64,000 nt of DNA from JAJYLM01 sp964547905 (GTDB lineage: Bacteria > JAMCPX01): positions 1 to 64,000 of the forward strand of contig CAZJPN010000016.1 of the NCBI GenBank assembly GCA_964547905.1, given 5' to 3'. Shown here piece by piece: positions 24,780 to 34,347 of the stretch. The stretch's first letter is position 1. Each line of letters opens with the position of its first letter. A program made the position numbers and the translations under genes. The notes below the pieces were generated by a model, which saw only the letters and a list, made by a program, of their open reading frames with translations, ran no database searches and was not told the DNA's origin.

Positions 24780-25270
24780 CTAAAAGTGGCATAGTCTTTC
24801 CCGCCTACTGTAAAGATGATACCCACTATGGTTAGATTTTACATGATTTGATTCGCCGAGTTCTGCCAATTTATGAGCGAACTCTTTGTTTGTTGCAAAT
24901 ATTTCGCGCAGTCTTACGAACGCCCGCATAATCTGAATATTTACTTCAATAGAGCGCTCACTATTCAAAACACCTGAAAGCATGGCAATACCTTGTTCTG
25001 TGAATGCATAGGGAAGATATTTTTGGTGCTGTCCTCTGTCATTCTCTAAGATCGCAAATTGCGATCTTAGAGAATCAGTTTCTTCTTTAGTAAGTTGAAA
25101 CATAAAATCTTCTGGGAAACGTTTACTATTCGTTTCACCTGTTCATTTAATCTTCTGACTTCTACTCCATAAAGTTCTGCGAGATCCCCAGCAAGTATAA
25201 CTTTGTGTTCTCGAATTAACAGAATCTTCTGTTCTCTTGTTTCAACCGGGACAAGTGCCTTTGTTTTCAT
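24780..25270 (-). pseudogene. Frameshifted ORF6N-domain (KilA-N-like) gene
   Basis: The N-terminal part (start 25270: MKTKALVPVETREQKILLIREHKVILAGDLAELYGVEVRRLNEQVKR) and the remainder in another frame (RFPEDFMFQLTKEETDSLRSQ... YLPYAFTEQGIAMLSGVLNS...IMRAFVRLREI) together make an ORF6N protein, of the kind found in prophages and mobile islands. The expected join VKRN-x-x-RFPEDFMF is broken at about 25128-25132, where a single A appears to be missing. The C-terminal coiled coil is replaced by unrelated sequence after HKLAEL. It is therefore disrupted twice. A long perfect palindrome lies inside it. Confidence 0.8.
25041..25075. repeat. 35-bp perfect palindrome inside the ORF6N pseudogene
   Basis: ATTCTCTAAGATCGCAA (25041-25057), one central A (25058), and the exact complement TTGCGATCTTAGAGAAT (25059-25075). 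It encodes DSLRSQFAILEND in the ORF6N frame. Such a length with no mismatch is very unlikely by chance in coding DNA. Confidence 0.8.
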
Positions 25271-25375
25271 TATGCCTCACCAAAAATACTATAAGATTGC
25301 CTATACGCCTTTAAGTAGTATAATGGAAAGAAAAATTTTGCTTACCTTGGACCGACTTAAATATTTAGATTCTTG

Positions 25376-25427
25376 GCTCTGGATTCCCGTTGGAATTTAT
25401 CCCGCCGACGGCGGGACGGGAATGATA
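25376..25427. repeat. Dispersed palindromic repeat, copy 1
   Basis: The stretch carries CTGGATTCCCG near its left end, a GC-rich hairpin TCCCGCCG-A-CGGCGGGA (25400-25416) and CGGGAATGAT at the right. It sits 20 bp past the radC stop, in a 176-bp gap without genes. It shares the TGGATTCC and GGAATGA ends with the element at 29525-29589, so both belong to one dispersed repeat family of the 'GTCATTCC...GGAATGAC' kind. Confidence 0.6.
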
Positions 25428-25446
25428 AAAGAGAAGAGATAAAGTT

Positions 25447-26169
25447 CTATATTCCGAATTGTATTGCATGCATAAACTGCTGCTTCATTGTGGCAAGCAT
25501 GCCGTTGTCGGCAAAGCTGTAATAGCCATCCCCGCCTACAATTATGTGATCGTGCAGGACCATACCCGATAATTCTCCAAGTGCAAGCATGTTCATGGTA
25601 AGTCTTTTATCCTCATTACTCGGGACTATACTGCCGGAGGGATGATTGTGTGATAATATAATGCCGGCTGCTGATGTCCTGATAGCGATTTCCATCAATT
25701 CTCTCGGATAAATCGAAGCGGCATTGACCGTGCCCTCTCCTATGCGTTTTATGGCGATGAGATCATTTTGATTATTTAAAAGTATTACGGCAAAATTCTC
25801 TTTTGCAAGATTCTTAAGCAAAGGTTCAAGGAGTAAAAAGGCCTCTCTTGAATTTGTAACCTTCTGTGCCGCGGTCCTGCTTGAATATATTGTTCTCCTG
25901 CCTATCTCGATTGCAGCCTTAAGCTTTGTTGCCTTGGCGTTGCTCAGACCGGAAATCTTTAAAAGTTCATCAATACCGGTTTTCTCTATACCCGGTAAGC
26001 CACCGCATACATTCAATAGTTCTATCGACAGGGCTATTACATCCTTACCTTTTATACCTGTTTGTAATATTACAGCGATCAGCTCTGCATCACTCAGGCT
26101 ATGAACGCCTGAAGATAAAAGCCTTTCTCTCGGCATTTCACCGGCGGGTCTATTTTTGAAATTATTCAT
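25447..26169 (-). CDS. radC: RadC family JAMM/MPN+ domain protein
   Basis: 240 residues, usual length (about 225). The N-terminal UPF0758 helix-hairpin-helix part starts PRERLLSSGVHSLSDAELIAVILQTG. The JAMM metalloprotease-like motif is complete: Glu in GEGTVNAAS, then HNHPSG and the Asp of SNEDKRLT. Its biochemical role is unsettled; the old DNA-repair assignment was withdrawn, and the family is enriched near mobile DNA. It diverges from yifB (44 bp between starts), as in some genomes where both relate to natural transformation or recombination. No strong ribosome site precedes the ATG at 26169. Confidence 0.92.
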   Translation of the reverse strand: MNNFKNRPAGEMPRERLLSSGVHSLSDAELIAVILQTGIKGKDVIALSIELLNVCGGLPGIEKTGIDELLKISGLSNAKATKLKAAIEIGRRTIYSSRTAAQKVTNSREAFLLLEPLLKNLAKENFAVILLNNQNDLIAIKRIGEGTVNAASIYPRELMEIAIRTSAAGIILSHNHPSGSIVPSNEDKRLTMNMLALGELSGMVLHDHIIVGGDGYYSFADNGMLATMKQQFMHAIQFGI

Positions 26170-26212
26170 AATTTATTTGCGTTTTTTATTTTTATATACT
26201 AATAATGATATT

Positions 26213-27760
26213 ATGGCTTATGTCAATTATTCTAAGATTTTAAGTTCTGCACTGTACGGCGTTGACGCACAGCTCGTTGAGGTAGAAACAGATATTGCCA
26301 ATGGCCTGCCTTCTTTTACCATAGTGGGCCTGCCCGACGGGGCAATAAAAGAAAGCAAGGAACGCATAAGGAGTGCAATACACAATACAGGTTACATGAT
26401 GCCTCCAAAGCGGATTACCATAAACCTTGCGCCCGCACATATCAAGAAAGAAGGTTCTGCTTATGATCTTCCAATATGCATAGGCATATTATCGGCCCTT
26501 GGCGTCATCGAACCGGAGAGTACAAGCGGAGTAATCATACTCGGAGAGCTTTCGCTGGATGGGATTATCAAACCCATCAAAGGCGCTTTGCCTGCGGCAA
26601 TAATGACGTATGATTTGCATTTTAACAGTATCATCGTTCCAAAAGGGAACGGTGCCGAGGCAGGCATAGTTGAAGGCCTGAAGGTTTATGAGGCAGGACA
26701 CCTGTCCGAGGTAGTCAGCTTATTGAGAGGAGAATTACCGCTGAAAGAGACCAAAACGGATCGTGAAAAATTATATGAAAAACTTTCTATCTATGACATT
26801 GACTTTAATGAGGTCAAAGGGCAGGAGCATGTAAAGCGTGCACTCGAAATAGCTGCGGCAGGCGGACATAATGTTATGATGATCGGTCCTCCGGGCTCAG
26901 GGAAGACAATGCTTGCAATGAGGCTACCGACAATCCTTCCTCAAATGACGTTCAAAGAGGCAATAGAAACGACAAAGATACACAGTATTGCAGGTGTATT
27001 GCCGCCCGAAACCCCACTTGTTACAAAAAGGCCGTTCCGTGCACCTCATCATACGATTTCAGACGTGGGACTCGTCGGAGGAACACAACAGCCAAAACCG
27101 GGGGAGGTCAGCCTTTCGCACAATGGGGTTCTGTTTCTCGATGAACTTCCGGAATTCAAGAAAAATGCGTTAGAGGCGCTTCGTCAGCCTTTAGAAGATG
27201 GTTATGTAACAATTACAAGGGCTCAGCAAACACTGACATTCCCTTCAAGGTTTATGCTTATAGCAGCAATGAATCCATGCCCATGTGGTTATTACGGAGA
27301 TCCACTCCATCAATGTACTTGCTCCGTATCGTCAATTATGAAATACCGCTCGAGAATATCGGGACCGCTTATGGATAGGTTTGATATTCAGATCGATGTG
27401 CCTGCTGTCAGGTTTTCCGATATTATAAGGGACGGGAACCAAGAGTCATCGCATGACATACTCCAAAGGGTTGAGAAAGCACGTATTGTTCAGCATGAAA
27501 GGTTCAAAGGATTTAAGATATTCTCTAATACCCAGATGTCATCAAGGCACATAAAGAAATTCTGTAAGCTTGACGAGCCTTCTGTGGGCCTGCTTTCTTC
27601 CGCTATTGAACGACTTGCACTTTCTGCAAGGGCATACACGAAACTTATAAAGGTGGCAAGGACCATTGCGGATCTTGACGGTGCCACCGACATCAAATCA
27701 CACCATATAGCAGAAGCGATACAGTACCGCAGTCTTGACAGAACCCCCATGGGATTATAA
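26213..27760 (+). CDS. YifB/ComM family Mg-chelatase-like AAA+ ATPase
   Basis: 515 residues from the Met at 26213 (MAYVNYSKILSSALYGVDAQLVEVE), the standard N-terminus of this family; the frame extends upstream to 26156 without support. An Lon-protease-like N-domain (about 20-160) precedes an AAA+ domain with Walker A GPPGSGKTMLA near 223, Walker B LFLDELPEF and the Cys-rich MNPCPCGYYGDP loop. A C-terminal Mg-chelatase helical domain ends with GLSARAYTKLI-like SARAYTKLIKVARTIADL. ComM is a branch-migration helicase acting in natural transformation in Vibrio/Haemophilus; the same role here is inferred by family only. Confidence 0.93.
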   Translation: MAYVNYSKILSSALYGVDAQLVEVETDIANGLPSFTIVGLPDGAIKESKERIRSAIHNTGYMMPPKRITINLAPAHIKKEGSAYDLPICIGILSALGVIEPESTSGVIILGELSLDGIIKPIKGALPAAIMTYDLHFNSIIVPKGNGAEAGIVEGLKVYEAGHLSEVVSLLRGELPLKETKTDREKLYEKLSIYDIDFNEVKGQEHVKRALEIAAAGGHNVMMIGPPGSGKTMLAMRLPTILPQMTFKEAIETTKIHSIAGVLPPETPLVTKRPFRAPHHTISDVGLVGGTQQPKPGEVSLSHNGVLFLDELPEFKKNALEALRQPLEDGYVTITRAQQTLTFPSRFMLIAAMNPCPCGYYGDPLHQCTCSVSSIMKYRSRISGPLMDRFDIQIDVPAVRFSDIIRDGNQESSHDILQRVEKARIVQHERFKGFKIFSNTQMSSRHIKKFCKLDEPSVGLLSSAIERLALSARAYTKLIKVARTIADLDGATDIKSHHIAEAIQYRSLDRTPMGL

Positions 27761-27931
27761 GATACTTTTTGTCAGCAGGCTGTTATAATTACTTTTTCTT
27801 CTTTTATAACATAAAATAGTATGAGGGGTTTGCTATGGCGATCATCCATAACCTATATATTCAATAGCACTTGATTTTATTTCATGTTTAAGGATAAGGT
27901 AAATACAACAATATTTTAAAAGGAGTAGGAA

Positions 27932-29467
27932 ATGTCTTTAAAAAGGGCACTTTTGAGTGTATCCGATAAAACAGGATTGGAGGGGCTTGGTAGGGCTTTG
28001 ATGGAGTTAAATATAGAGATCCTCTCAACAGGTGGAACCGCACGCTTTTTGAAAGAAAAGGCAATCCCTGTAACGGATGTCGCGGATTACACAGGATTTC
28101 CGGAGATGCTTGACGGCAGGGTCAAAACCCTGCATCCAAAAATCCACGGCGGCATACTTGCCATACGGAGCAATAGCAATCATTTAAAATCGCTCGAAGA
28201 GCATTCCATAGGGTTGATCGATCTCATCATTGTCAATTTGTACCCTTTCAGAGAGACCGCCAAAAAAAAGGGCGTTTCGTTTGATGAAGTTATTGAAATG
28301 ATAGATATCGGCGGTCCATCAATGATAAGGGCGGGTTCGAAAAACTTCAAGGATGTCATTGTAATTGTGGATCCATCGGATTATGCATGGCTTATAGAAC
28401 ATATCAAGAAGAATGACATAACTGAACAGGATAAATTAAGACTGGCTGCAAAGGCCTTCAATCATACAGCAGCATACGACAGCGTTATTTCCAACTGGCT
28501 GAACCAGAAACTTGACAAGGATTTACCGGGGCAAATCCATCTTACGCTGAACAGGCTTCAATCTATGAGATACGGTGAGAATCCGCATCAACAGGCAGCA
28601 CTCTATAGGACATCCGACTTAGACAGTCACGAAGACTTCAAATTCGAGCAGCTTGGAGGGAAGGAACTCTCCTATAATAATATCGTCGATATGGGCAGCG
28701 CGTATGAACTTGTCTCGGAATTCAGACAACCCGCATGTGCTATTATAAAACATACGAATCCGTGCGGTGCTGCTATTGCGGACAACATATCGAATGCATA
28801 CGGGCTTGCATTCAAAACAGACCCTGTATCAAGCTACGGAGGTATCTGCGGTTTTAATGGTGAGGTCGATGAAGCAACTGCAAAGCTCATAGCAGAAACA
28901 TTCTATGAGGTCATAGTAGCTCCGTCATTTTCAGCCTCTGCCTTTGATATCCTGTCGAAGAAAAAAAACCTGCGGCTTATAAGGGTTGACAATGCTGCCG
29001 CAGAGGCAACCCAGATCGAGATACACGACACTCCCTTTGGTATGCTTGTGCAGACAAGAGATACAGTATCGGATGAACTCAAGAACAGTCGTGTTGTCAC
29101 AAAAAAGGCTCCAACTTCTGAAGAAATGAAAGACATGGATTTTGCAATGAAGGTATGCAAACACACAAAGAGCAATACAATCATTGTTGCAAAATCTCTT
29201 CAGCTTATAGGGGTAGGCGCCGGTCAGATGAGCAGGGTAGATTCCGCAAAGATAGCAATCATGAAATCAAATCTCAGCACAAAAGGGGCCGCAGGGGCAT
29301 CGGATGCCTTCTTCCCATTTGCAGACGGGCTGAAGGTGCTGATAGATGCAGGCATTAAATCCGTTGTACAGCCTGGTGGTTCGATAAGAGATGAAGAGGT
29401 TATCAAGGCTGCTGATGAAGCAGGCATTGCAATGGTTTTCACGGGGGTCAGACACTTCAAACACTAA
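27932..29467 (+). CDS. purH: Bifunctional AICAR transformylase / IMP cyclohydrolase
   Basis: 511 residues, full length. The MGS-like IMP cyclohydrolase domain starts KRALLSVSDKTGLEGLG and includes STGGTARFL and GFPEMLDGRVKTLHPKIHGG (about 30-75). The AICAR formyltransferase domain contains MRYGENPHQ, the catalytic Lys-His of IKHTNPCG near 270, and ends QPGGSIRDEEVI. It catalyses the last two steps to IMP. AAAAGGAG precedes the ATG. Followed by purD after a 167-bp gap that contains a dispersed repeat. Confidence 0.97.
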   Translation: MSLKRALLSVSDKTGLEGLGRALMELNIEILSTGGTARFLKEKAIPVTDVADYTGFPEMLDGRVKTLHPKIHGGILAIRSNSNHLKSLEEHSIGLIDLIIVNLYPFRETAKKKGVSFDEVIEMIDIGGPSMIRAGSKNFKDVIVIVDPSDYAWLIEHIKKNDITEQDKLRLAAKAFNHTAAYDSVISNWLNQKLDKDLPGQIHLTLNRLQSMRYGENPHQQAALYRTSDLDSHEDFKFEQLGGKELSYNNIVDMGSAYELVSEFRQPACAIIKHTNPCGAAIADNISNAYGLAFKTDPVSSYGGICGFNGEVDEATAKLIAETFYEVIVAPSFSASAFDILSKKKNLRLIRVDNAAAEATQIEIHDTPFGMLVQTRDTVSDELKNSRVVTKKAPTSEEMKDMDFAMKVCKHTKSNTIIVAKSLQLIGVGAGQMSRVDSAKIAIMKSNLSTKGAAGASDAFFPFADGLKVLIDAGIKSVVQPGGSIRDEEVIKAADEAGIAMVFTGVRHFKH

Positions 29468-29524
29468 CCAAATATGAATACAAACAGTGGAGTTCATAAA
29501 ATGAGTATAAGTATTTTCAATGTT

Positions 29525-29589
29525 GTCATTCCCATGAAAATGGGAATCCAGAGAACCGGAGACTGGATTCCTGCTTTCGCAGGAATGAC
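29525..29589. repeat. Dispersed palindromic repeat, copy 2
   Basis: GTCATTCCC...GGGAATCCAG followed by CTGGATTCCTG...CAGGAATGAC: two nested imperfect hairpins whose outer ends GTCATTCC and GGAATGAC pair. It lies in the purH-purD gap. Same family as 25376-25427 by its ends. Similar 'CATTCC' palindromes are spread in many deltaproteobacterial genomes. Confidence 0.65.
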
Positions 29590-29634
29590 AGATTCTGTTT
29601 TAACAGAAAATTCTCAATTGGAAGAGGTATTAAG

Positions 29635-30885
29635 ATGAATATTCTTGTAGTAGGTTCAGGGGGGAGAGAACACGCCATTGTCCACAAAATAAAACAGGAT
29701 GACATAAAAAATATATACTGTGCACCTGGCAATGCAGGTATCGAAGAACTGGCACAGTGTGTGCCGATAAAAGCGGATGATCTGGACGGACTCCTAAAAT
29801 TTGCAAAAGATAAGAATATATCCCTTACAATAGTTGGACCTGAATTACCTTTACAGGCCGGTATTGTTGACATTTTTACCGCGAATGGCATGGCTATTTT
29901 CGGACCCACAAAAAAAGCTGCAATGCTCGAGACATCTAAATCGTTCGCAAAAAAACTTTTAAAAAAGTACGGAATACCTACGCCTTCTTTCGAGGTCTTT
30001 GACAGCTCTGCCGATGCAATCGATTATGTAAAGACCATATCGTTTCCGGTAGTTATAAAGGCAGACGGACTCGCCTCGGGTAAGGGGGTTATCATTACAA
30101 ATGAACTGTCTCATGCAATAAGCTCTATAAAGGATATCATGGACAACCGCGTATTTGGAGATGCAGGGAAGGTAATACTTATTGAAGAATTTATGACCGG
30201 GGTTGAATCGAGCTATTTCGTCATATCAAACGGCAATACTTTTATAGATGTCACAAGCGCCCGGGATTATAAGAGATTGAAGGATAACGATCTTGGACCA
30301 AATACGGGTGGCATGGGATCGATATCGCCGTCCGATAAACTTACTCCCGAGCTCGAGAAAAAAATCGTTAACAAAATTGTATCCCCTCTTATGGAAGACT
30401 TAAAAAAGGAAGGTATCATTTATAAAGGAGTGCTCTATGTAGGTCTTATGATTTCGAACAATGATCCGTATGTATTGGAATTCAATGTGAGATTCGGTGA
30501 TCCGGAAACACAGGCAATATTACCGCGTATAGAAAGCGATCTTGTGAGCGTTTTAATGGACAGCGCCAAAGGTAAAATGTTTACCGACTCGATAAAGCTT
30601 AAAAAAGACGTCGGCGTTTGCGTTGTAATGGCTTCTCAAGGTTATCCCGCAAACCCGCAAACAGGCATGACAATCGAAGGACTAAAAGGTGCCGGGGGCA
30701 AAGATACCTTTATATTCCACGCCGGTACAAGAAACGAGAAAGGTGTTATAAAAACAGCAGGTGGCCGGGTACTCGGGATAACAGCCCTCGGAGAGGGCAT
30801 AAAATCAGCAAGAGAAAAAGCTTACATGGCGGTTAATAGTATTATATTCGAAGGCTCACAATACAGGAGGGACATAGGGTTATGA
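29635..30885 (+). CDS. purD: Phosphoribosylamine-glycine ligase (GARS)
   Basis: 416 residues, usual length. N-terminal Rossmann start NILVVGSGGREHAI, GPELPLQAG near 65, the ATP-grasp segment VIKADGLASGKGV near 140, DLGPNTGGMG near 222, the metal-binding EFNVRFGDPETQ near 285, and a C-terminal B domain. It joins phosphoribosylamine and glycine with ATP in purine synthesis. GGAAGAGGT precedes the ATG. Its stop overlaps the start of the polysaccharide export gene (ATGA), so purine and capsule genes are translationally coupled here. Confidence 0.96.
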   Translation: MNILVVGSGGREHAIVHKIKQDDIKNIYCAPGNAGIEELAQCVPIKADDLDGLLKFAKDKNISLTIVGPELPLQAGIVDIFTANGMAIFGPTKKAAMLETSKSFAKKLLKKYGIPTPSFEVFDSSADAIDYVKTISFPVVIKADGLASGKGVIITNELSHAISSIKDIMDNRVFGDAGKVILIEEFMTGVESSYFVISNGNTFIDVTSARDYKRLKDNDLGPNTGGMGSISPSDKLTPELEKKIVNKIVSPLMEDLKKEGIIYKGVLYVGLMISNNDPYVLEFNVRFGDPETQAILPRIESDLVSVLMDSAKGKMFTDSIKLKKDVGVCVVMASQGYPANPQTGMTIEGLKGAGGKDTFIFHAGTRNEKGVIKTAGGRVLGITALGEGIKSAREKAYMAVNSIIFEGSQYRRDIGL

Positions 30886-31967
30886 GGGGTAAGTGTTTCT
30901 TATTTATACTGATCTTTCTACTATCATCGTGTGCCGCTTCAAACAATGCGGAAATGCCTGCAACTAAGGGACCAAGTTCGGTTCAACACGCAGGTATACA
31001 GCAGACGGATACCACGATTGCAATACCTATAGATGAGCAAAAGAATACGGTTGTCGATCAAATACTGAAACAGGATAATAAAAGTACTCACGTAAAGGAA
31101 GGTTTGGGGGTCGGTGATTCAATAAGCATAACCGCATGGGGGCATCCTGACATGAGCGGTGTTGTCCGTATAGAAAAAGACGGGAAAATCTATTTACCGC
31201 TCATAGGCGGAATAGAGGCCAAAGGATTAACAATCGAACAATTAAAGGATGCAATTACAAAAGCTTATAGCCTATACATAAGACATCCGTTCATAGATGT
31301 TGAGGTGAAGGAGTATGCAAGCAGACTTGTTTTATTGCTTGGCAGTGTTATGAAACCGGGTATCTACCCTATCAAGGGAGGCACTGACCTTGTCACAGCA
31401 ATAGCACTAGCGGGAGGACAGTTGGCCCAGAATGAACAATCAAACCTTTCAAATGTATACCTCATACGGAAGGGTCATTCTACGATTGTCAATGTGTATG
31501 ACTATCTGCGGAATGGCAATCAGTATAACGATCCGATACTCGAGAATAAGGATGTCATATATGTACCAAGCGCTGAGGAGCAGAATATAATAGTACTGGG
31601 AAGGGTTGATAAGCCCGTGGTTATCCCGGTTTCCGGCCCTCCTATTTCCATAGTAAAGGCTATAACACTTGCAGGGGGTTTTAAACTCGGTGCCCTAAAA
31701 AATGATGTGAAAGTAATACGGGGCGGTTTGATACACCCTGACATCTACACCATTAACGTCGACGGCATACTTCATGGCAAACAGCCTACGGCAAAAGAAG
31801 GTGTTGAACTGTATGCCGGTGATATAGTATTTGTACCGAAGAGTGCTCTTGCGTCATGGAACGATATACTTGATCAGATACAGCCAAGCCTGAATGTACT
31901 CCTCGCCCAGCCATTATCTATAGCCACAAATTATCTTCTTCTCAGACAACTCCTGAGGCAACCCTGA
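30882..31967 (+). CDS. Wza-like polysaccharide export lipoprotein
   Basis: 361 residues. A lipoprotein signal with lipobox LSSC (Cys17). A poly-export domain (about 70-155: LGVGDSISITAWGHPDMSGVVRIEKDGKIYLPLIGGIEAKG) is followed by two SLBB domains (about 160-245 and 245-330, each with GxV-x-x-PG-like turns). A C-terminal helix (WNDILDQIQPSLNVLLAQPLSIATNYLLL) could be the amphipathic segment that crosses the outer membrane in Wza-type rings. It exports exopolysaccharide or capsule across the outer membrane. It overlaps purD upstream and the tyrosine kinase downstream. Confidence 0.9.
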   Translation: MRGKCFLFILIFLLSSCAASNNAEMPATKGPSSVQHAGIQQTDTTIAIPIDEQKNTVVDQILKQDNKSTHVKEGLGVGDSISITAWGHPDMSGVVRIEKDGKIYLPLIGGIEAKGLTIEQLKDAITKAYSLYIRHPFIDVEVKEYASRLVLLLGSVMKPGIYPIKGGTDLVTAIALAGGQLAQNEQSNLSNVYLIRKGHSTIVNVYDYLRNGNQYNDPILENKDVIYVPSAEEQNIIVLGRVDKPVVIPVSGPPISIVKAITLAGGFKLGALKNDVKVIRGGLIHPDIYTINVDGILHGKQPTAKEGVELYAGDIVFVPKSALASWNDILDQIQPSLNVLLAQPLSIATNYLLLRQLLRQP

Positions 31968-34303
31968 TGGCGGACAATACCTCTTTAACAACATCACCGG
32001 AACTCGTAGAGTATATACTTTTACTGAGGCGAAAGTGGAAGCTCATCGTACTGATAATAGCAGTATTCTTTATAAGCGGTATGATATATACGTATCTAAA
32101 AACACCGGTTTATCAATCAACCGCCACAATATACATAGAAGAACCCTTATCACGGAACAATCTCTTGAGCGACATTATTGTAATGCAATGGTGGAACAGG
32201 ACATCTTCGGAGAGATTGATAGCCAAGAGCAGATCCGTAGCAGCACTTGCCGTCGAGAAAATAGGACTCGATTATCATATAGAATCCGAACCAACAACAT
32301 CCAGCATTCATATTTACAAGATCAGGCCTTTTGACAGAAGCAAGATTGATCGTTTTAAAATAAACTTCACAGGCAATAAATCGTATGATGTTTATGTTGA
32401 TAATAGGAATATAGGATCTGGTACAGTTGGAATTCCATTCACTTCTTCGGAACTTTCATTTTATCTGAGAAAGGCAAACAATGTGTCGAATGGTGACTCC
32501 GTTATAATCAAGAAGGGTAACTTTGAAGATGCGGTTAACAGTATACGTGACAACACCAATATAGAAGAGATGGGAGAAATGACCAACATCCTCAAAGTAA
32601 GCTGCAAGAACAAGGACCCTTACCTCGCAAGTCTTATAACGAACGAACTCATAAAAGCATACATAGATCTCAGTATACAGAGGATGAGTCAGGAGGCTTC
32701 TCAGGCATTAACTTTTATATCCAATCAACTTACCATCACAAACCAAAACCTTATAGAATCGGAAAAGGTAATGGATCAATTCAAGAAAGAACACGGAATT
32801 ATATCCCTTAAGGATGAGGCTAAAGAAGCAATCATAAGGATATCGGACCTCGAAAAGCAGAAGCTCGAGATAGCACTGAAGATAAGAGATGCAAACTCAT
32901 TAAAGGATATGCTGTCAAGCAACAATGCAAGTATCGGCGATTATCTTATAAGCGGTTCTGACCACGTACTCGGTTCCATGGTTCAGGAGCTTACAAAGCT
33001 TGAGATCCAAAAAAAGGCAATGCTGGAAGAGTACACGGAAAGATATCCAGGCGTTATTCAATTGAATATACAAATAAACGAGACCAAACAAAAGATAAGG
33101 CAGATGATCGGGAGCATTCTGAACCAGCTCATGATGCAGCAAAAAAATATTAGATTATATGAAGGGGTATACTATAAAAGTCTGTCCAATCTCCCGGAAA
33201 CAGAAAGGCACTATGCTGGATTAGAAAGGGACCTCAAAGTTAATGAGGAGCTATATGATTTTCTGCTGAAAAAACACGAAGAGGCAAGGATATCAAAAGC
33301 TGCTACCGTAGCAAACATCCGGATAATCGATAAGGCTATACCTCCCGATGAACCTATAGAACCACAGAAGGGAAAAAACGCACTGGTAAGCTTCCTTCTT
33401 GGTTTCATCCTTTCTCTTATCTTTGCTTTCTACACAGAGTATACGGATACATCATTGAAAACAGTCGAAGATGCCCGCAGAAGGCTTACCCTGCCCATAT
33501 TCGGCATTATACCCCAGCTTCCTCACGGTACAACCAACGGAAAGATAAAAAGGGATCTTATCACTGCCGAGGACCTCAAGTCCACCGTTACAGAAGCTTA
33601 TAGATCTCTCAGAACCAATATACAGTTTGCCGATCTGGAAAATAAAAATAAATGCTTTATGATCACTTCGTCAGGCCCTGGCGAAGGTAAATCCACAACA
33701 GCAGCCAACATTGCAATAACACTTGCGTATGCGGATATGCCGACTATACTTATAGACGCCGATTTCAGAAAGCCTGTAATACATACACTTTTTGACATTG
33801 AGCAAGAACCGGGCATTACCAATTATCTCGCATCTGATTTGCCTATAACCAATATAATAAAACACACCGCTACAAAGAACCTCGACCTTATAACTGTCGG
33901 AATCATCCCGCCAAACCCTTCCGAACTGTTGAACAAGTCAAAGGTTGACACCATGATAAAAGAGCTGAAAAGACATTACAACTACATTATTTTTGATACG
34001 GCACCTATTTTACCCGTAACAGACCCCGCTATACTTGGATCAAAGGTTGATGGTGCATTCATAGTAGTCGAGCTTGGTAGGACAACTATCGAAGCTGTTT
34101 CCAGGGCACAGTCATTGCTTACAAACACAAACACAAATGTGTATGGCGTAATCCTGAATAAAATAAGCATGACTGTTGGTAGATATGGACATTACTACAA
34201 TTATTATCATTATGAGAAGTATTATCATAAGAATAAAGAAAACAACAATTTAGAAAAGATTAAAGAAGCATTGCAGAAATTTTACAGGTCATTGATCGGT
34301 TAA
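31967..34303 (+). CDS. Wzc-like chain-length regulator with tyrosine autokinase (BY-kinase)
   Basis: 778 residues. A Wzz/GNVR part has two membrane helices (about 25-45 and 465-485) flanking a coiled-coil periplasmic region. The cytoplasmic kinase has Walker A SGPGEGKSTT near 570, Walker A' ILIDADFRKP near 595 and Walker B YIIFDTAP near 680. A C-terminal tail holds a dense tyrosine cluster (eight Tyr within 17 residues near 740-757), the autophosphorylation sites. It controls polymer length and works with the export lipoprotein it overlaps by one base. The phosphatase that would reset it follows 44 bp later. Confidence 0.93.
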   Translation: MADNTSLTTSPELVEYILLLRRKWKLIVLIIAVFFISGMIYTYLKTPVYQSTATIYIEEPLSRNNLLSDIIVMQWWNRTSSERLIAKSRSVAALAVEKIGLDYHIESEPTTSSIHIYKIRPFDRSKIDRFKINFTGNKSYDVYVDNRNIGSGTVGIPFTSSELSFYLRKANNVSNGDSVIIKKGNFEDAVNSIRDNTNIEEMGEMTNILKVSCKNKDPYLASLITNELIKAYIDLSIQRMSQEASQALTFISNQLTITNQNLIESEKVMDQFKKEHGIISLKDEAKEAIIRISDLEKQKLEIALKIRDANSLKDMLSSNNASIGDYLISGSDHVLGSMVQELTKLEIQKKAMLEEYTERYPGVIQLNIQINETKQKIRQMIGSILNQLMMQQKNIRLYEGVYYKSLSNLPETERHYAGLERDLKVNEELYDFLLKKHEEARISKAATVANIRIIDKAIPPDEPIEPQKGKNALVSFLLGFILSLIFAFYTEYTDTSLKTVEDARRRLTLPIFGIIPQLPHGTTNGKIKRDLITAEDLKSTVTEAYRSLRTNIQFADLENKNKCFMITSSGPGEGKSTTAANIAITLAYADMPTILIDADFRKPVIHTLFDIEQEPGITNYLASDLPITNIIKHTATKNLDLITVGIIPPNPSELLNKSKVDTMIKELKRHYNYIIFDTAPILPVTDPAILGSKVDGAFIVVELGRTTIEAVSRAQSLLTNTNTNVYGVILNKISMTVGRYGHYYNYYHYEKYYHKNKENNNLEKIKEALQKFYRSLIG

Positions 34304-34347
34304 TCCTCAAATGCATTATTGGGGCAGAGTACTTCCGAAAGGTATAC

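Noticed and set aside
27761..27931. Possible purine riboswitch or strong promoter before purH
   Set aside because: No conserved riboswitch core was recognised and only weak TTGATT/ATAAGG boxes were seen.
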